Assembly (NCBI RefSeq): GCF_902167145.1
Contig: NC_050097.1
Span: 223,901,034-223,965,033, forward strand
Source of the DNA: Zea mays
Lineage: Eukaryota > Streptophyta > Magnoliopsida > Poales > Poaceae
Length of the DNA: 64,000 nucleotides
Direction: 5' to 3'
Positions within the stretch are counted from its first letter, which is position 1. Each line of letters starts with the position of its first letter. A program made the translations under genes and the position numbers. The notes beneath the pieces were generated by a model. That model was not told the DNA's origin. It was given only the letters and a program-made list of their open reading frames with translations, and did not search any database. This document shows positions 33,585 to 45,309 of this stretch, one piece after another.

Positions 33585-34543
33585 TGTCGGTACCCTAAAT
33601 CAGGGGTACCCTCTCCTACAGCATAAAGGCATCACACCCATGCGACGACTCCTGGCCGCTCGGAGGACCGCACCTAACTCCACCGGATGGGCGGGCCAAA
33701 GGGCGCCATGTGGCGAGGAAAGGCACCATGCCTCAGTAAGACCGAACCCCCAGGTCCGAACCCCGGCAGGGTTCCGGAACGAGAAGGACCTTGAGGTATG
33801 CAGGGGTCCGGTGCTGACACATGTGCAGGCCTTGTTCACCGCTCCCCGCGCAGGCGAAGGCCCGCTGCTTGTGGCCCATGACATAAGCCATCAGGCCGAG
33901 CCTAACATAAAGCCGTGTAGCCCTGCATTTATTAATGAGAGGACGCGTGGCCTGCCACTGCGCTGACAGGCGACGGGCGACGTGCCCTCTCAGCATTTAA
34001 TGTGTCCCGTCCCATCCGTTGGCAGGCGGCGTCAAGGTCATCCAGCAGGCAGAGCACCTGCTGGGTCTGATGGCAAACAGTGCGCCCGTGCCAAGAAGCG
34101 CACTGTGTTATCCCTTCTACAAGAAGCTTCCCCTGCACGACGAAGATACATAAATCTCGGACGACAGGACACAAGAGGATTGACCTAGCAGCAAATATTT
34201 ATAGTCCCAAGTGTTATATTCTCTATGTCCCTGGGCCCACGTGTCGGGGCTCAGTACCTTTGTGCATGCCCCCCTTCAGCTATAAAAGGGGAGGCATGCG
34301 AAGTTACAGACTCAGACCCAACTCTAGGCAGACACTCTCAAGTTCATACAAGCTCCCAAGCAATACATCACACAGTGGAGTAGGGTATTACGCTCCGGCG
34401 GCCCGAACCACTCTAAATCCTCGCGTGCTCTCGTGTGTTGATCCACCAGTCCCGTAGCAAGCAAAATGCTTAGGACCCTCCTCTCTTTAGGATTTAGGGC
34501 GGGTGCAATCCGCCACCCGACCGGGGAGATTTCCTCCCCGACA
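33585..34543 (+). repeat. Elem-2 3' LTR
   Basis: 959 bp, tgtcggtacc to ccccgaca. It lacks about 50 bp present in the 5' LTR near 27495-27545, with aggtcc at the junction. Followed by the target duplication tattc at 34544-34548. Confidence 0.92.
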
Positions 34544-34686
34544 TATTCCATTTTACATTTATGTTATTGTAGTTAATTTATGTTAGGAAAAAGCTAGGCT
34601 TGATTGGATCCAATGTAGGTAGTATGCATATACCAATTTGTTAGTGATCCAACAATTCTGACAATCTGACATCTTTCTTCATGCAG

Positions 34687-34791
34687 GCGGTCGGACTTGG
34701 GTACAAATCTGTAGCACACTTTCTAATTGCCAAGCATAATAACAAACAATTGTCCACTGATATAGTGAACAGCGCAGAGGAGCTCCAATAA
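34687..34791 (+). pseudogene. CDCA7-like zinc-finger protein, exon C
   Basis: After an acceptor ending ATGCAG the exon reads AVGLGYKSVAHFLIAKHNNK and QLSTDIVNSAEELQ, then TAA at 34789-34791. In plant CDCA7-like proteins the 4CXXC_R1 domain ends with RKV-SLGYKSVAHFLI, so this exon follows exon B (13701) directly. The intron between them once was only a few hundred bases and now holds Gypsy-1 and Elem-2. The frame is open to its stop, but exon A is frameshifted. Confidence 0.82.
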
Positions 34792-34809
34792 TCTGATGAG
34801 AGAACATGA

Positions 34810-34914
34810 GCGGGCATGTTTGAGGATAAGAAGATAGGTGATGAGTTCTTTTCCTTTATTGTTGACTATAAAGATCTGAAGGCATGTACTATTCTATTGA
34901 GGGGAGCAAGTTGA
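34810..34914 (+). pseudogene. CCT gamma (chaperonin subunit 3) fragment
   Basis: The frame reads AGMFEDKKIGDEFFSFIVDY and KDLKACTILLRGAS, then TGA at 34912-34914. KKIGD-FFSFIV--KD-KACT-LLRG is a signature stretch of the cytosolic chaperonin CCT/TriC gamma subunit, which folds actin and tubulin. An in-frame TGA precedes it (34807-34809). No ATP-binding motif or other exon is present. It lies only 19 bp after the CDCA7-like stop, so two unrelated genes abut. Confidence 0.78.
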
Positions 34915-35617
34915 AAATTGGTGCCCACTAATAGTCTAGTGAGTGTATTAATTATATCAATGTCTTCTAGGTGCCCACTGATGTATCATGAATGCCATTA
35001 TAGCAATCTTGGCTATAGTTAACTTTGATCTTTGCACACATAGTATTTCCATCAATAGACTGGTAAGTGTTTGGGTGTAGTCTCTATATGGTGTGCATAT
35101 GCTTTGCACAGTCTCTGACTGATATTTGTCTGTCTGTTTTTGTGATCAATCATCAGGGACTATGCTGAGTGTTTTGTTTTCAGGGTGTGGTCTACTGGTC
35201 TGCATATGACAGGCAGCAGCTCATGGATAGTTTAGTTTTGATGGTCTCTGTTTGGTGTCCCTGATTGACATGAGTGTTTTTGTTGCAGGTGATCTAGCCG
35301 GATGAAATTGTCGACAAGGCCATTAGCATCATGCAGGTTACCTCCAAGCATCTCATGTATATCTGCAAGGAGAATCTGCACTCACGAAAGGCATTGAGTG
35401 CAATAGAGGTGAAGGAACTGCGCGAAGCCCTTTAAGTTATTGCTGAAGTTTTGAACCTAGATTCACTCTTGTGCTAGAGTTTGGTGTAGTCCTCGATTAT
35501 AAACTGTGTACAATGTTAATGTAGTGACATAGTTTGTATGATGCAGTTCATAGTGATGTTTGAAGCTATTTGTATGAACTGTGTCCTGGACATAGTTTGT
35601 ATGATGCAATTCATAGT
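34915..35617. other. Low-copy sequence with a 28-bp direct repeat
   Basis: Exon-like text at 35289-35432 (DEIVDKAISIMQ, then KHLMYICKENLHSRKALSAI and EVKELREAL) may be another captured exon, but I cannot name it. acatagtttgtatgatgca is repeated at 35527 and 35589. The last five bases (atagt) should be the left target duplication of Elem-3. Confidence 0.4.
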
Positions 35618-36006
35618 TGTCGGGGAGGAAATCTCCCCGACCGGGTGGCGGATTGCACCCGCCCTAAATCCTAAAGAGAGGAGGGGCCTAAGCGTTTTGC
35701 TTGCTACGGGACTGGTGGATCAACACACGAGAGCACGCGAGGATTTAGAGTGGTTCGAGCCGCCAGAGCGTAATACCCTACTCCACTGTGTGATGTATTG
35801 CTTGGGAGCTTGTATGAACTTGAGAGTGTCTACCTAGAGTTGGGTCTGAGTCTTGTATCGTCGCATGCCTCCCCTTTTATAGCTGAAGGGGGCATGCACA
35901 AAGGCACGAGCCCCGACATGTGGGCCCAGGGACATAGAGAATATAACACTTGGAACTATAAATATTTGTTGCCTGGGCAATCCCCTTGTGTCCTGTCGTC
36001 CGAGAA
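35618..36006 (-). repeat. Elem-3 truncated 3' LTR (U3 missing)
   Basis: From tgtcggggaggaaat to gtccgaga it matches the inverted R/U5 end of the Elem-2 LTR, including the TATA (35874-35881). About 570 bp of U3 and the polypurine tract are missing. The junction carries atataacact, which also occurs 66 bp to the left (about 35940-35953). Confidence 0.82.
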
Positions 36007-38997
36007 TATAACACTCGGTCCCGCCTCAGGGGAGGATGCGAGCCTGCAGGTGGGACCAGAGTCTGTCTGGTGGTTGGCCCGCTGCTTCCGCGCGCCTGTT
36101 GCTGCAATTACTGTCGGCCTGCTTATGACCACGCCAACTGCCATGCCTATTCTTACAGCTGGCTGACCCGTGACCGTCGTACATAACGGCATTGCTTGGC
36201 CATGCGCGGGGCTGCCTCGAGTCGCTGCACTGGTTCTGAAAAATTTACCTTTTCAGAATCCATGATAGTCCCGAGAAGACAAGGCATTGGCGCAGGCGGC
36301 GGTGCGACTTCTTTGCACACAGTAACCGGCGCGCCGGTTACATGACGTGTGGGCCTGGGCCCCTAAGTTGGACCGCTAGTTGTGGCGGAGCTGAGGGGGT
36401 GCTCAGTCATGGGGCGTTTGCACGCTGCTCGTGCGGCGGTTCGCCTCTTTGACTGCTGGTTACGGTGAAGATGAAGGGACGCTTGATCATGGGGCGGTCG
36501 CGTGCCCCTTGCGCGGCAGTTCGCCTTCCTGACCGCTGGTTGCCACGGAAATGGAGGGGCGCATAACCGTGGGGCAGTCGCACGCTCCTCCTTTGGGTTG
36601 GTTTTTATGACATGCGGGGCCTGGCCCCCATGTCATAAGGTGAGATCCCTGGTGCATGTCGGGGGGAGACTTCACTCGTGACGCTTCAGGGGTGCGAGTG
36701 GGGGGATCTGCCTTTAAAAAGGGGCCGATCCCCCGGGCAGTAGGCATGCCTCGCTCCTCTTGCGACCATCGCGTCCTTCGACCTTCCGGACCTCCAGATG
36801 GGGTGCGCCGGTGTTCTCCAGAGGGATCCGCGTCAAGGTCATCTCTTCCGGTGACTTTACCGTCGGAGAGCGGGCGCCCGTGGTGGTGCCGCCGATCTTG
36901 TCTTCTTCCTGCCGCCATTGGAGGAGTGCAACCCCATGGGGGTTGGCATCCTTTCGTCGCCCTTCGACTTCAAGGATTTTCATCATGCAGCCCAGCTGGA
37001 GTCCCCCGCCGGTGGTCATCCAGAAGGATGACTACCAGCCTTGTGGTGGGGAGAAGCAAACCGGGCTGCAGCCTCCCTCCTGCCCTCAGCTTCAAGGATG
37101 TTCATCATCCATGCTGGGGAGGAGGGTGTGCCGAGTTGAGGCTCCACCTCCGCGTGGGTAGCGACCCGCTTCTTCCCTCAGTGTCCGGGGGAGAAGGGCG
37201 TTCGCCGTCTGTGGCGCTGTCAGCTGCCGCATGCCTGGCTTCTCGGCCCGGGTGGCACTGGCACCGCCTCCGGCGGTGCATCCTGCCGCTGGGGCGGAGC
37301 GTGGCTGCCCATCCACCGTACGGGCGATGGTGGCGCTGTGCGCAGGTCGACCACATCCACGGCTTCTCCCGCTCCTCCGGCTGCACTGGGAGGCTGTACA
37401 AGACGTCGTATGTCGTGGCAGTGGCGGCGACGTTCTTGGATGGTCTTGTCCTCACTCCTGTTGGTCGAAATAGGGGCGAGGACCCCTTCGTGCGCGTTGA
37501 GGTGGTCATCGTCGCCGGTGAGGCTGCCTCTTGCAGGAGCGGTTGCCTCCGCTGGTGAGGGCATAAGAGCCATCTGTCGCCGAGTCCCCGACTCTTTGGC
37601 TTTAATGGCCTCGTTGTCCCCCCGTAGGAGGACGGGGGCGAGGACCTTTTCACAGTAGCGCTCGCCCCTGGGGCGATCACTGCTGCTATCTAGCCTCCCG
37701 AGGCGGAGGTCGTTGTCGCTGCTGGTGCAGAGGTGGTCGCTGCCGCCGGCGATCCGTCGATGCAGAGGTGGTCGCCGCCGTTGGTGGGGCCGTCCGGAGC
37801 CAGCTTCCAGCGCGACTCCCGTTGGTGCAGCATAGTCCATTCCTGCAGAGATGGAGCTGGGTCCCGTTTGTAAGGGAATGTAATAACATTTGCTTGAAAG
37901 CAGAATGTAATAACATATGTATGCAGGGTTTTTGCCTGGGAAACCAAGTTGTGCGTCCGAACCCCCTAGACGGTGGCTTCAAGTACTAAGACACCTGCCG
38001 CAGGGCGGTGGAGTATGCAGGCTTACGGTACGGGACCAGGCTGAGCGGCTACATGGCTTCCGGACCCCCCCAGGAGACAAGTGCCTATTCTTCAAAACCA
38101 GACCTCCAGTTCGTTGGACGCACAGGACTACAATTTTAAATACTAGGACACCCGTCATGGAGTGGTGGAGTGTGCAGGGTTTTGGGTACGGAACCAAGCT
38201 AACCGGCCACACAGGCTCCGGACCACCTTATGGAACGGGCATCCGTTCCTTAGAACCGGCCCCCAGGCCTTCCCCTGTTTTTGTAAAGTAATAGATATTA
38301 TCTATTAAGCAGTATTTAACACTTATCTGTGTGTTGTCCGATCCTGTTGTTAACTTCCCTTGGTACCTGCCCCCCCGCCTGGGGTGCAGGCTCGATGTGT
38401 CGAGGCTGGACACCAGCGCGTATAAAAGAGTTGTCAACGGCCTTCGGGAGGCAGTCTCACCGAGACCTGGATCTGTACACAGCTTTAGCTAAAGAGCGTT
38501 AGTGTTACACCCGCAGACCCCGTCATCTGACATTTTTCATCCTTTGATACATGCTCGGGATTTGCAGTGTTTTGGCTAGGGGAAGCAAGTTGTGTGTCTG
38601 GGTCCCCTGGATGGTGGTTCTAGATACTAGCACGCCTGTCATAGAGTGGTGGAACATGCAGGCCCACGGTACGGGACTAGGCTGAGCGGCTACATGGTTC
38701 CGGACCACCCCAGGAGACAAGCGTCTCTTCTCTAGTTCTGGACCCCAAGTTGTCGGAACCACAGGACTTATAGCTCTAAGTACTAGGGTGCTCGTCACAG
38801 AGTGGTGGAGTGTGCAGGGTTTTGGGTATGGAACCAGGCTAACCGGCCGCACAGGCTCCGGACCACCCCATGACACGAGCACTCGTTCCTCAGAGCCAGC
38901 CCCCAGGCTATCGGTTCCCCCTGCTTTCGCATAGAGGTCCTAAACTGTAACCCTGGCTATTCAATCTAGATGTCATTATGCCTGGTGGGATGGGAGC
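35618..38997 (-). mobile_element. Elem-3: second copy of the Elem-2 family, inverted and interrupted
   Basis: Reads as the reverse complement of Elem-2: a damaged 3' LTR at 35618-36006, then interior matching Elem-2 from about 33575 down to about 30540. At 38997 the match stops at the Gypsy-2 LTR. The rest of Elem-3 (gag, 5' LTR) should lie to the right of Gypsy-2, outside the window. No coding gene is present in this part; large frames such as 36656-37558 are not conserved. Confidence 0.85.
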
Positions 38998-39494
38998 TGT
39001 CGGGGACCATAATTAGGGGTACCCTCAAGACTCCTAAATCTCAGCTGGTAACCCCCATCAGCACAAAGCTGCAAAGGCCTGATGGGTGCGACTAAGTCAA
39101 GGATCGGTCCATTCGAGGGACGCGATCACGCCTCGCCCGAGCCCAGCCTCGGGCATGGGTAGCCGACCCCGGAGGATCTACGTCTCGCCCGAGGACCCCC
39201 TCCAGCAACAGACACACCTTCGGCTCGCCCGAGGCCCAGTCTTCACCAAGAAGCAAACTTGGCCAAATCGCCACGCCAACCGACCAAATCGCAGGGGCAT
39301 TTAATGCAAAGGTGGCCTGACACCTTTATCCTGACGCGCGCCCTCCAGTCGACAGAGCCGAAGTGACCGTTGTCACTTCGCCGCTCCACTGACAGGCCTG
39401 ACAAGAGGACAGCGCCGCCTGCGCCGCTCTGACTGCTGTACCACTCGACAGAGTGAGGCTGACAGCAGCCAAGTCCGGCCCCAGGCGCCATAGG

Positions 39495-39870
39495 AAACTC
39501 CGCTTCGCCCGACCCTAGGGCTCGGACTCGGGCTCAGCCCCGGAAGACGACGAACTCCGCTTCGCCCGACCCCAGGGCTCGGACTCGGGCTCAGCCCCGG
39601 AAGACGACGAACTCCACTTCGCCCGACCCCAGGGCTCGGACTCGGGCTCAGCCCTGGAAGATGACGAACTCCGCTTCGCCCGACCCTAGGGCTCGGACTA
39701 GGGCTCAGCCCCGGAAGACGACGAACTCCGCTTCGCCCGACCCCAGGGCTCGGACTCGGGCTCAGCCCCGGAAGTCGACGAACTCCGCTTCGCCCGACCC
39801 TATGGCTCGGACTCAGGCTCAGCCCCGGAAGATGACAAACTCCGCTTCGCCCGACCCCAGGGCTCAGACT
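39495..39870. repeat. 57-bp tandem repeat in Gypsy-2 5' LTR
   Basis: About seven units, each holding cgaactccgcttcgcccgac and agggctcggactcgggctca. They are the inverted counterpart of the 56-bp units in Gypsy-1. Confidence 0.88.
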
Positions 39871-40369
39871 CAGCCCTGGCCTCAGCTGACGGTCTCCGCC
39901 TCGCCCGACCCAGGGGCTTGGACTCGACCTCGGCCTTGGAAGACAGACTCGACCTCGACCTCGGAGGAGCCTCCACCTCGCCCAACCCAGGGCTCGGACC
40001 GACCACGTCATGGGAGTCGCCATCATTACCCTACCCCAAGCTGACTCAGGCTACGGGGAACAAGACCGGCGTCCCATCTGGCTCGCTCCGCCAAACAAGT
40101 AATGATGGCGCCCCGCACGCTCTATGACGACGGCGGCTCTTAGCCCCCTTACGGAAGCAAGAGGACGTCAGCAAGGACCCGACAGACCCGACAGTTGTCC
40201 TTCCGCCAGGCTCCAGCGCTCCTCCGATGGCCACGACACCACACGAACCGGGTGCCAAAACCTCTCCGGCTGCCACGATGGCATGTACTTAGGGCACTAG
40301 CTCTCCTCCGCTAGACACGTTAGCACACTGCTACACCCCCATTGTACACCTGGATCCTTTCCTTATGCC

Positions 40370-40377
40370 TATAAAAG
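40370..40377 (+). promoter_or_regulatory. TATA box of Gypsy-2 5' LTR
   Basis: TATAAAAG followed by gaaggtccagggccctctta; same context at 63341-63348 in the 3' LTR. Confidence 0.75.
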
Positions 40378-40670
40378 GAAGGTCCAGGGCCCTCTTACAG
40401 AGGGTTGGCCGCGCGGGGAAGGACGGGACGGCGCTCGCGCAGGGCCGCTCGCTCCCTCCCGCATGGACGCTTGTAACCCCCTACTGCAAGCGCACCCGAC
40501 CTGGGCGCAGGACAAACACGAAGGCCGCGGGATTTCACCTCTCACGCCTGTCTCCCTCCGGATTCTTCCCCCCTTCGCGCCCCGTCTCGCGCCGACCCAT
40601 CTGGGCTGGGGCACACGATGACAATTTACTAGTCGGTCCAGGGACCCCCCGAGTTCGAAACGCCGACAGT

Positions 40671-40688
40671 TGGCGCGCCAGGTAGGGG
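40671..40688 (+). other. Gypsy-2 primer-binding site
   Basis: TGGCGCGCCAGGTAGGGG, two bases after the 5' LTR. Confidence 0.88.
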
Positions 40689-40728
40689 CCTGCTGCGTGT
40701 TGACGAACAGCTTCCCGTCAAGCTCTAG

Positions 40729-41853
40729 ATGGGCTATCTCCAACTACCTTTCCAACCCGGGACGGTGCTCCGTTTCGGGAGTCTTGAGTTCATGTCCCTC
40801 GACGGCAGCTACGACATGATACTCCTTCCCCGCCGCGTGACAGTGACAATGGCGGCCGACAACCCGCCCGCCGGCGGCGGAATCGACGGCGTCTTCCCCA
40901 CGTGGTGGAAGAACGACATTCGGGCTTGTCCCGTCCCCTCCCCCGCCGACGGAGGAGGAGGCGGGGCAACCAAGGCCAAGCAGGAGGCAGCACCTCATCG
41001 GCTGTTGAGCAAGTCGACGGCGCCGGCGCCCCAACGGGGGGCACGTCAGGCATCTACCTCGCGTCTGAGACGAAGACGAGCGCCGTCTCCCCGCAACACG
41101 CCAATCCCAAGCAAACAGACGACGCCAGCACGCTCGCGAAGGACTTGCTGGGCGTCACCCTCGTACCTAAGACGACGGTGCAGTCAGCCCCTGACGTGAC
41201 TTCGTCACCGCCCGTCGACCAAGAGGTACCAATCGATTCCCCTCTCGCGCCTTCTGGATTCAGCCTCGACCCACCAAGCGACTTCGCTTTGGTGGACGCT
41301 CTCGTAGAGGCGAGTCCAAACCCTCTGGGGTATCGTATGCGGTCACCCTAGGACCGGCTGATGGCCGTCTCGACCTACGGGCCCTCGGGGTCCGAGGAAG
41401 ATGACGAGCCCGACTTCTGTTGGGATTTCTCCGGATTTGGTAACCCTAGTACCATGCGGGACTTTATGACCGCGTGCGACTACTGCCTTTCCGACTGTTC
41501 CGACGGTAGCCGCAGCCTCGGCGACGAGGACTGCGGCCCAAGTCGTGAATGTTTCCACGTCGATCTAGGGGGTCCCGACGAAGGCAACCATCTTGGTATG
41601 CCGAAGAACGGTGATCTCCCTAGGCCTGTGCCTCGCGTTGACATCCTTCGGGAGCTAGCTGTGGTCCCCGTCCCGGCAGGGGGTCATGACCCACAGCTCG
41701 AGCAAATCCGCGAGATGTAGGCCAGGCTCGACGAGGGAGCAGGAACACTTGAGCCGTTCCGCTGGGACAATGGGCAGGAATGGGCGGGCCAACCACTGGT
41801 CGGAGAAGTGCGTCATCTACCCCAGGGCATCCAACACCGCGTCACCGACGATG
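40729..41853 (+). pseudogene. gag: Gypsy-2 gag N-terminal part
   Basis: Begins MGYLQLPFQPGTVLRFGSLE at 40729. A base missing near 40833, relative to Gypsy-1, moves the downstream gag frame to that of 40902. Stops at 41349-41351 (TAG for Trp) and 41718-41720 (TAG for Gln). The acidic SGSEEDDEPDFCWDFSGFGN segment is conserved. The coding sequence is cut at 41853 by the Tekay element and resumes at 52342. Confidence 0.82.
41849..41853. repeat. Target-site duplication of Tekay element, left copy (cgatg)
   Basis: cgatg at 41849-41853 and 52337-52341 flank 41854-52336 exactly. Confidence 0.95.
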
Positions 41854-44800
41854 TGTAACACCCGGTTTTAAAGAACAAAGCCGGGTGCATCTCATACATG
41901 CGCCAAAGAAGACAACATATATAATAACAGAGTGTATAGAGATAAATGTCATAAAACATCAGAGTACTTATTACATAGCGGAAGTCTTATTACAAAATAA
42001 AATAATAAAGATAAAGCGAACTAAGGATCGTCGGCGCCAATGTCGACCGAGACACGCCACCTAGATCAGATCGAACTCCTCAGTGTTAGGCGGCTCCTCC
42101 TCGACCACCTGTTCTTCTCCTGTGGGGGGGTGTGAGACAGCAAGAGTGAGCTCACATACGTTCATAGCTCAACAAGTCGTGGGGAATAATGTGGCATGAA
42201 CTCACCAAAGGTGGGAGTTCATGTAGTGTAAGGCTAATCAATGGAATAAAGGCTGAGGCTGAGCATTGCTTTTATAAGTTGGTCAAAATTTTATTAGCAA
42301 TTACTAAGTGTAAGTAAATACCAAACCTTAATAATAATAAAGAACAGTAATAGTAAAATAATCCCAAATGCGATGCAAATGTCAAATTGAATTTAAGTTC
42401 CATATTTAATCATGTGAGTGTCCGAGCCGCTCTTGACCGTGAGCACGGCTAGTATACTAGTTTTACACTCTGCAGAGGTTGCGCATCTTTACCCACAAGT
42501 CGTGTATCCCATGTCGCCTGGGTTTGCAAGGCCCTTAGACACTACCGAGGTGAATGGCTAGGGATCCACTACGAGGCCTTTACAAAGTTCCACTAGCTTC
42601 CGAAAACCCGCTACAGTTTATAGGAAGATCCAGTACAGGGTTCCTGGCTAACCGCCATCGCAGCAAAATCAACCAGGGACCTCCCCGCACTGACCTCTCC
42701 CCTACTGCCCTTGCCCCTTTCAGGTAAGGTAGTCTTCCACTAGCTTTCCTAATTAGTCAGCCAAGGGCGTCCCATTAAACCCTTGTGGTAGCACTGTTTT
42801 CCCGGGTGGTTCTCCATGTTCCCATTAACATAATGATCTTATCATGAACATAAAATAATGAACAGATAATAGAAAGTGTAGTCATGAGTCATAAATATCT
42901 TTATACCCAAATCCACATAAAGCAATAGCATGTACTACCCAAAAATTTAGTAGTAAAACCAGTGGTGAAACAAGGCATAAAGATAGTCAAATCTAGGGCA
43001 ACCTATTGGGTCCCAGCAAAATTAACCTATGCAGATCATTATGATTAATAAGAACATGAATGGGTAAAAAAAAGTGATCAAGGGCACAACTTGCCTTTAA
43101 TGAGCTCCTGCTCAGCTATCTCTATTTGTTGAACCTCAGTTTCCACAATGGCTTGCTCGTCTATCCGCATCAACACAATACATACATAGCATAGCCAAAA
43201 TAAACATCACACCAAACATGTAAATAAAATATACAGTAAAAATCTACACATTAAAATGAGATCATAGGAACTGGAATCATTAAATTTGGAGTTATAGATT
43301 TCAAGTCATGAATTTCCTAAGGTTTAATGTGATTAGAATAGGATTAGATGATAAATTAATTTTCTAACTGAGTTCATGTCAAAACAGTGAGACTAAATGA
43401 TAAAGAATATTATTACAAAATTTTAGAAACTGGAATGGTTCAATTTGGACCAAAAATGGAATTTCTATGAATTTTACAAGTTTCTAGATTTGTTTTTGTA
43501 TTAAAAATGAATTTCTATATGTATTTCCCTATTTTATTCCCCTCTGGACTGGGCGACAAAATTGCAGAAAGCGCGAGGGCCCTGGCGCAAATGTTACTAA
43601 GACTCAGAAAACCCACCAGGTGGACTGCGGGTTGTTTTGACATAAACCGAGGGGCCCAAATGCAATTTAGACCCGCGAAGGGGGTATCCTGTGTTTTCAG
43701 TCGTTGGATTGGAAATCTACGTCCGTTAATTAATGAGGCGAAGGGGTAAGCTGTTCTAATCCCGCGCGTTCACCCGCAGATCAACGGACACCGATCAACC
43801 ATCGCCAGATCCGATCGGAGCCACAATTCCCAGATCTAACGGTCGCCAATCCTCCAAGCCAAGATCTAATCGTATCCGTTTATTACGTGATCAACGATCA
43901 CGGGCCCGTCTTCTACCCCTATACAGACCCGAGTGGTGCGTTTCCCAGGGATGGCGGCGCCCCAGTTCTCACGGCGGTGACCGTCGCCGTGCATGGCTAG
44001 CAAGCGATCCAAAGCCCCAACTCTACCGCAAAACCTAGCTACACGATGAAGAGACCGTAGAGAGCTGGGTTGCGGTGCCTTACCAAAGAATACGGTGATG
44101 ACCGGTCCGGTCCGTGGCGTGGCGTCGACTACCTACTCCGGTGAGAAATCCTTCTCGGCTCTGGGCTCCCCATGCTCCGATGAAGCCACGAGCACGCGCT
44201 ACGCTTTGCGGCAAACATCGCACGGGGATCAGATGGGCTCGGTTGGTGCCGACCATGTGCGTCGACAACGGCGGCCATTCCACGTTCTCTCCCTCCCCGA
44301 GTGTGGCAATGGCGAGATAGGTAATGAAGGAGCTGTGGTGGTTTTGAGTGTAATGGAGAGAACGTTGCGCCGCATAAGTACTCAAGGACCTGGGCAAATA
44401 GTCTAGCGGGACGTGCGCGCGGGTCAGCGAACTAACTCCGATCAACGCGGAGGAGCTCACGGTGCGTAGGCCGTTTTCGGTTCCGAGCAACCCGGAAGAG
44501 CTGACCAATGGGACCCGGGGTTTGGCTTTATACTCACCCACGCAGGTCGGTTCGGGATCGCCCAGTTGGCGGATGGGCCCCTGCTCGTGGTCAGCAGGAA
44601 TCGCGCAGCGGCGGCGGTGATTTCGGTCGGCCATTGCGCACGCTAGGAGGAAGATCCACAGTGTGCCTAGGGCCCACCCGGCAGCGACCAAAGTTGAAAG
44701 GAAGCGCGCACCACGTGAGGCTGGCACTCAACCCCACCAGTCGGCGAGGTGGCGCGGCCGGTTGCAGAAGTAGGATGGGCCGGCGCGGTTGAAGTGGGGA

Positions 44801-45271
44801 GTGGGCCGAATTGGAGGTATGGCGGCCCATGAGGCTGGTTTTGTTTTATTCTTTTTATTTTCTATTCCTTTTCCTCTCTATTTTCAACTCCAATTTGAAT
44901 TCAAATTTCGAATCAACCTTAGGCCAAATTTATTCCCAAATCATATGGTGAAGTTAAAATACAAGTTTTTAGAGATATAATTATATTATTTATATTTTTT
45001 TATATATATCATTTCTCTTCTTCTCATTTTCAAAAACCCTAGGTTTAATTTAGGGCTTAATTCAACTTCTAGTAATTATTATCTTATTACCATTAACATT
45101 ATTATTTTATTTAATGCACAAACATATAAACTCCAACATGATGCATTCTTTTTTTTATCATTTGTTTGAATTAAACTCCAAATTTTGTGTATGCTCTTTT
45201 TATGACGCAAATGAGGCACATCAAATAAGGAAAACACTATATATTCCTTGGACACAATTTTGAGTATTACA
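41854..45271 (-). repeat. Tekay element 3' LTR
   Basis: 3418 bp. The longest internal frame (44080-44727 minus, 215 codons) is present in both LTRs only because they are near-identical; I do not call it a gene. Confidence 0.95.
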
Positions 45272-45275
45272 AATC

Positions 45276-45291
45276 CTACCCCCCTTAAAAA
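45276..45291 (-). other. Tekay polypurine tract
   Basis: The minus strand reads AAGGGGGGTAGGATT, directly before the 3' LTR tip TGTAATAC. Confidence 0.75.
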
Positions 45292-45309
45292 TAATCTCGT
45301 CCTCGAGAT

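Larger units (their letters stand above)
27334..34543 (+). mobile_element. Elem-2: gag-only non-autonomous LTR retrotransposon
   Basis: LTRs at 27334-28342 and 33585-34543, primer-binding site, gag, polypurine tract and 5-bp duplications tattc (27329-27333 and 34544-34548). The 5.2-kb interior has a gag but no reverse transcriptase or integrase. It shares with the gypsy family the 18-base primer-binding site, LTR tips (TGTCGG...AGGGGTACCCTC and CCCCGACA), and a 3' region: 32480-32640 aligns by eye with 59760-59930 of Gypsy-2. That suggests it relies on gypsy enzymes. LTRs differ by about 4% by eye, older than Gypsy-1. Elem-3 is a second copy. Confidence 0.9.
38998..40668 (+). repeat. Gypsy-2 5' LTR
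   Basis: 1671 bp, tgtcgggg to cgccgaca. TATA at 40370-40377; 57-bp tandem block at 39495-39870. Confidence 0.92.

Noticed and set aside
36656..37558. 300-codon frame in Elem-3
   Set aside because: Not conserved in the matching part of Elem-2 (about 32000-32900); GC-rich noise.
44080..44727. 215-codon frame, present again at 51145-51792
   Set aside because: It lies inside the Tekay LTR, has no recognisable domain, and is duplicated only because the LTRs are near-identical.
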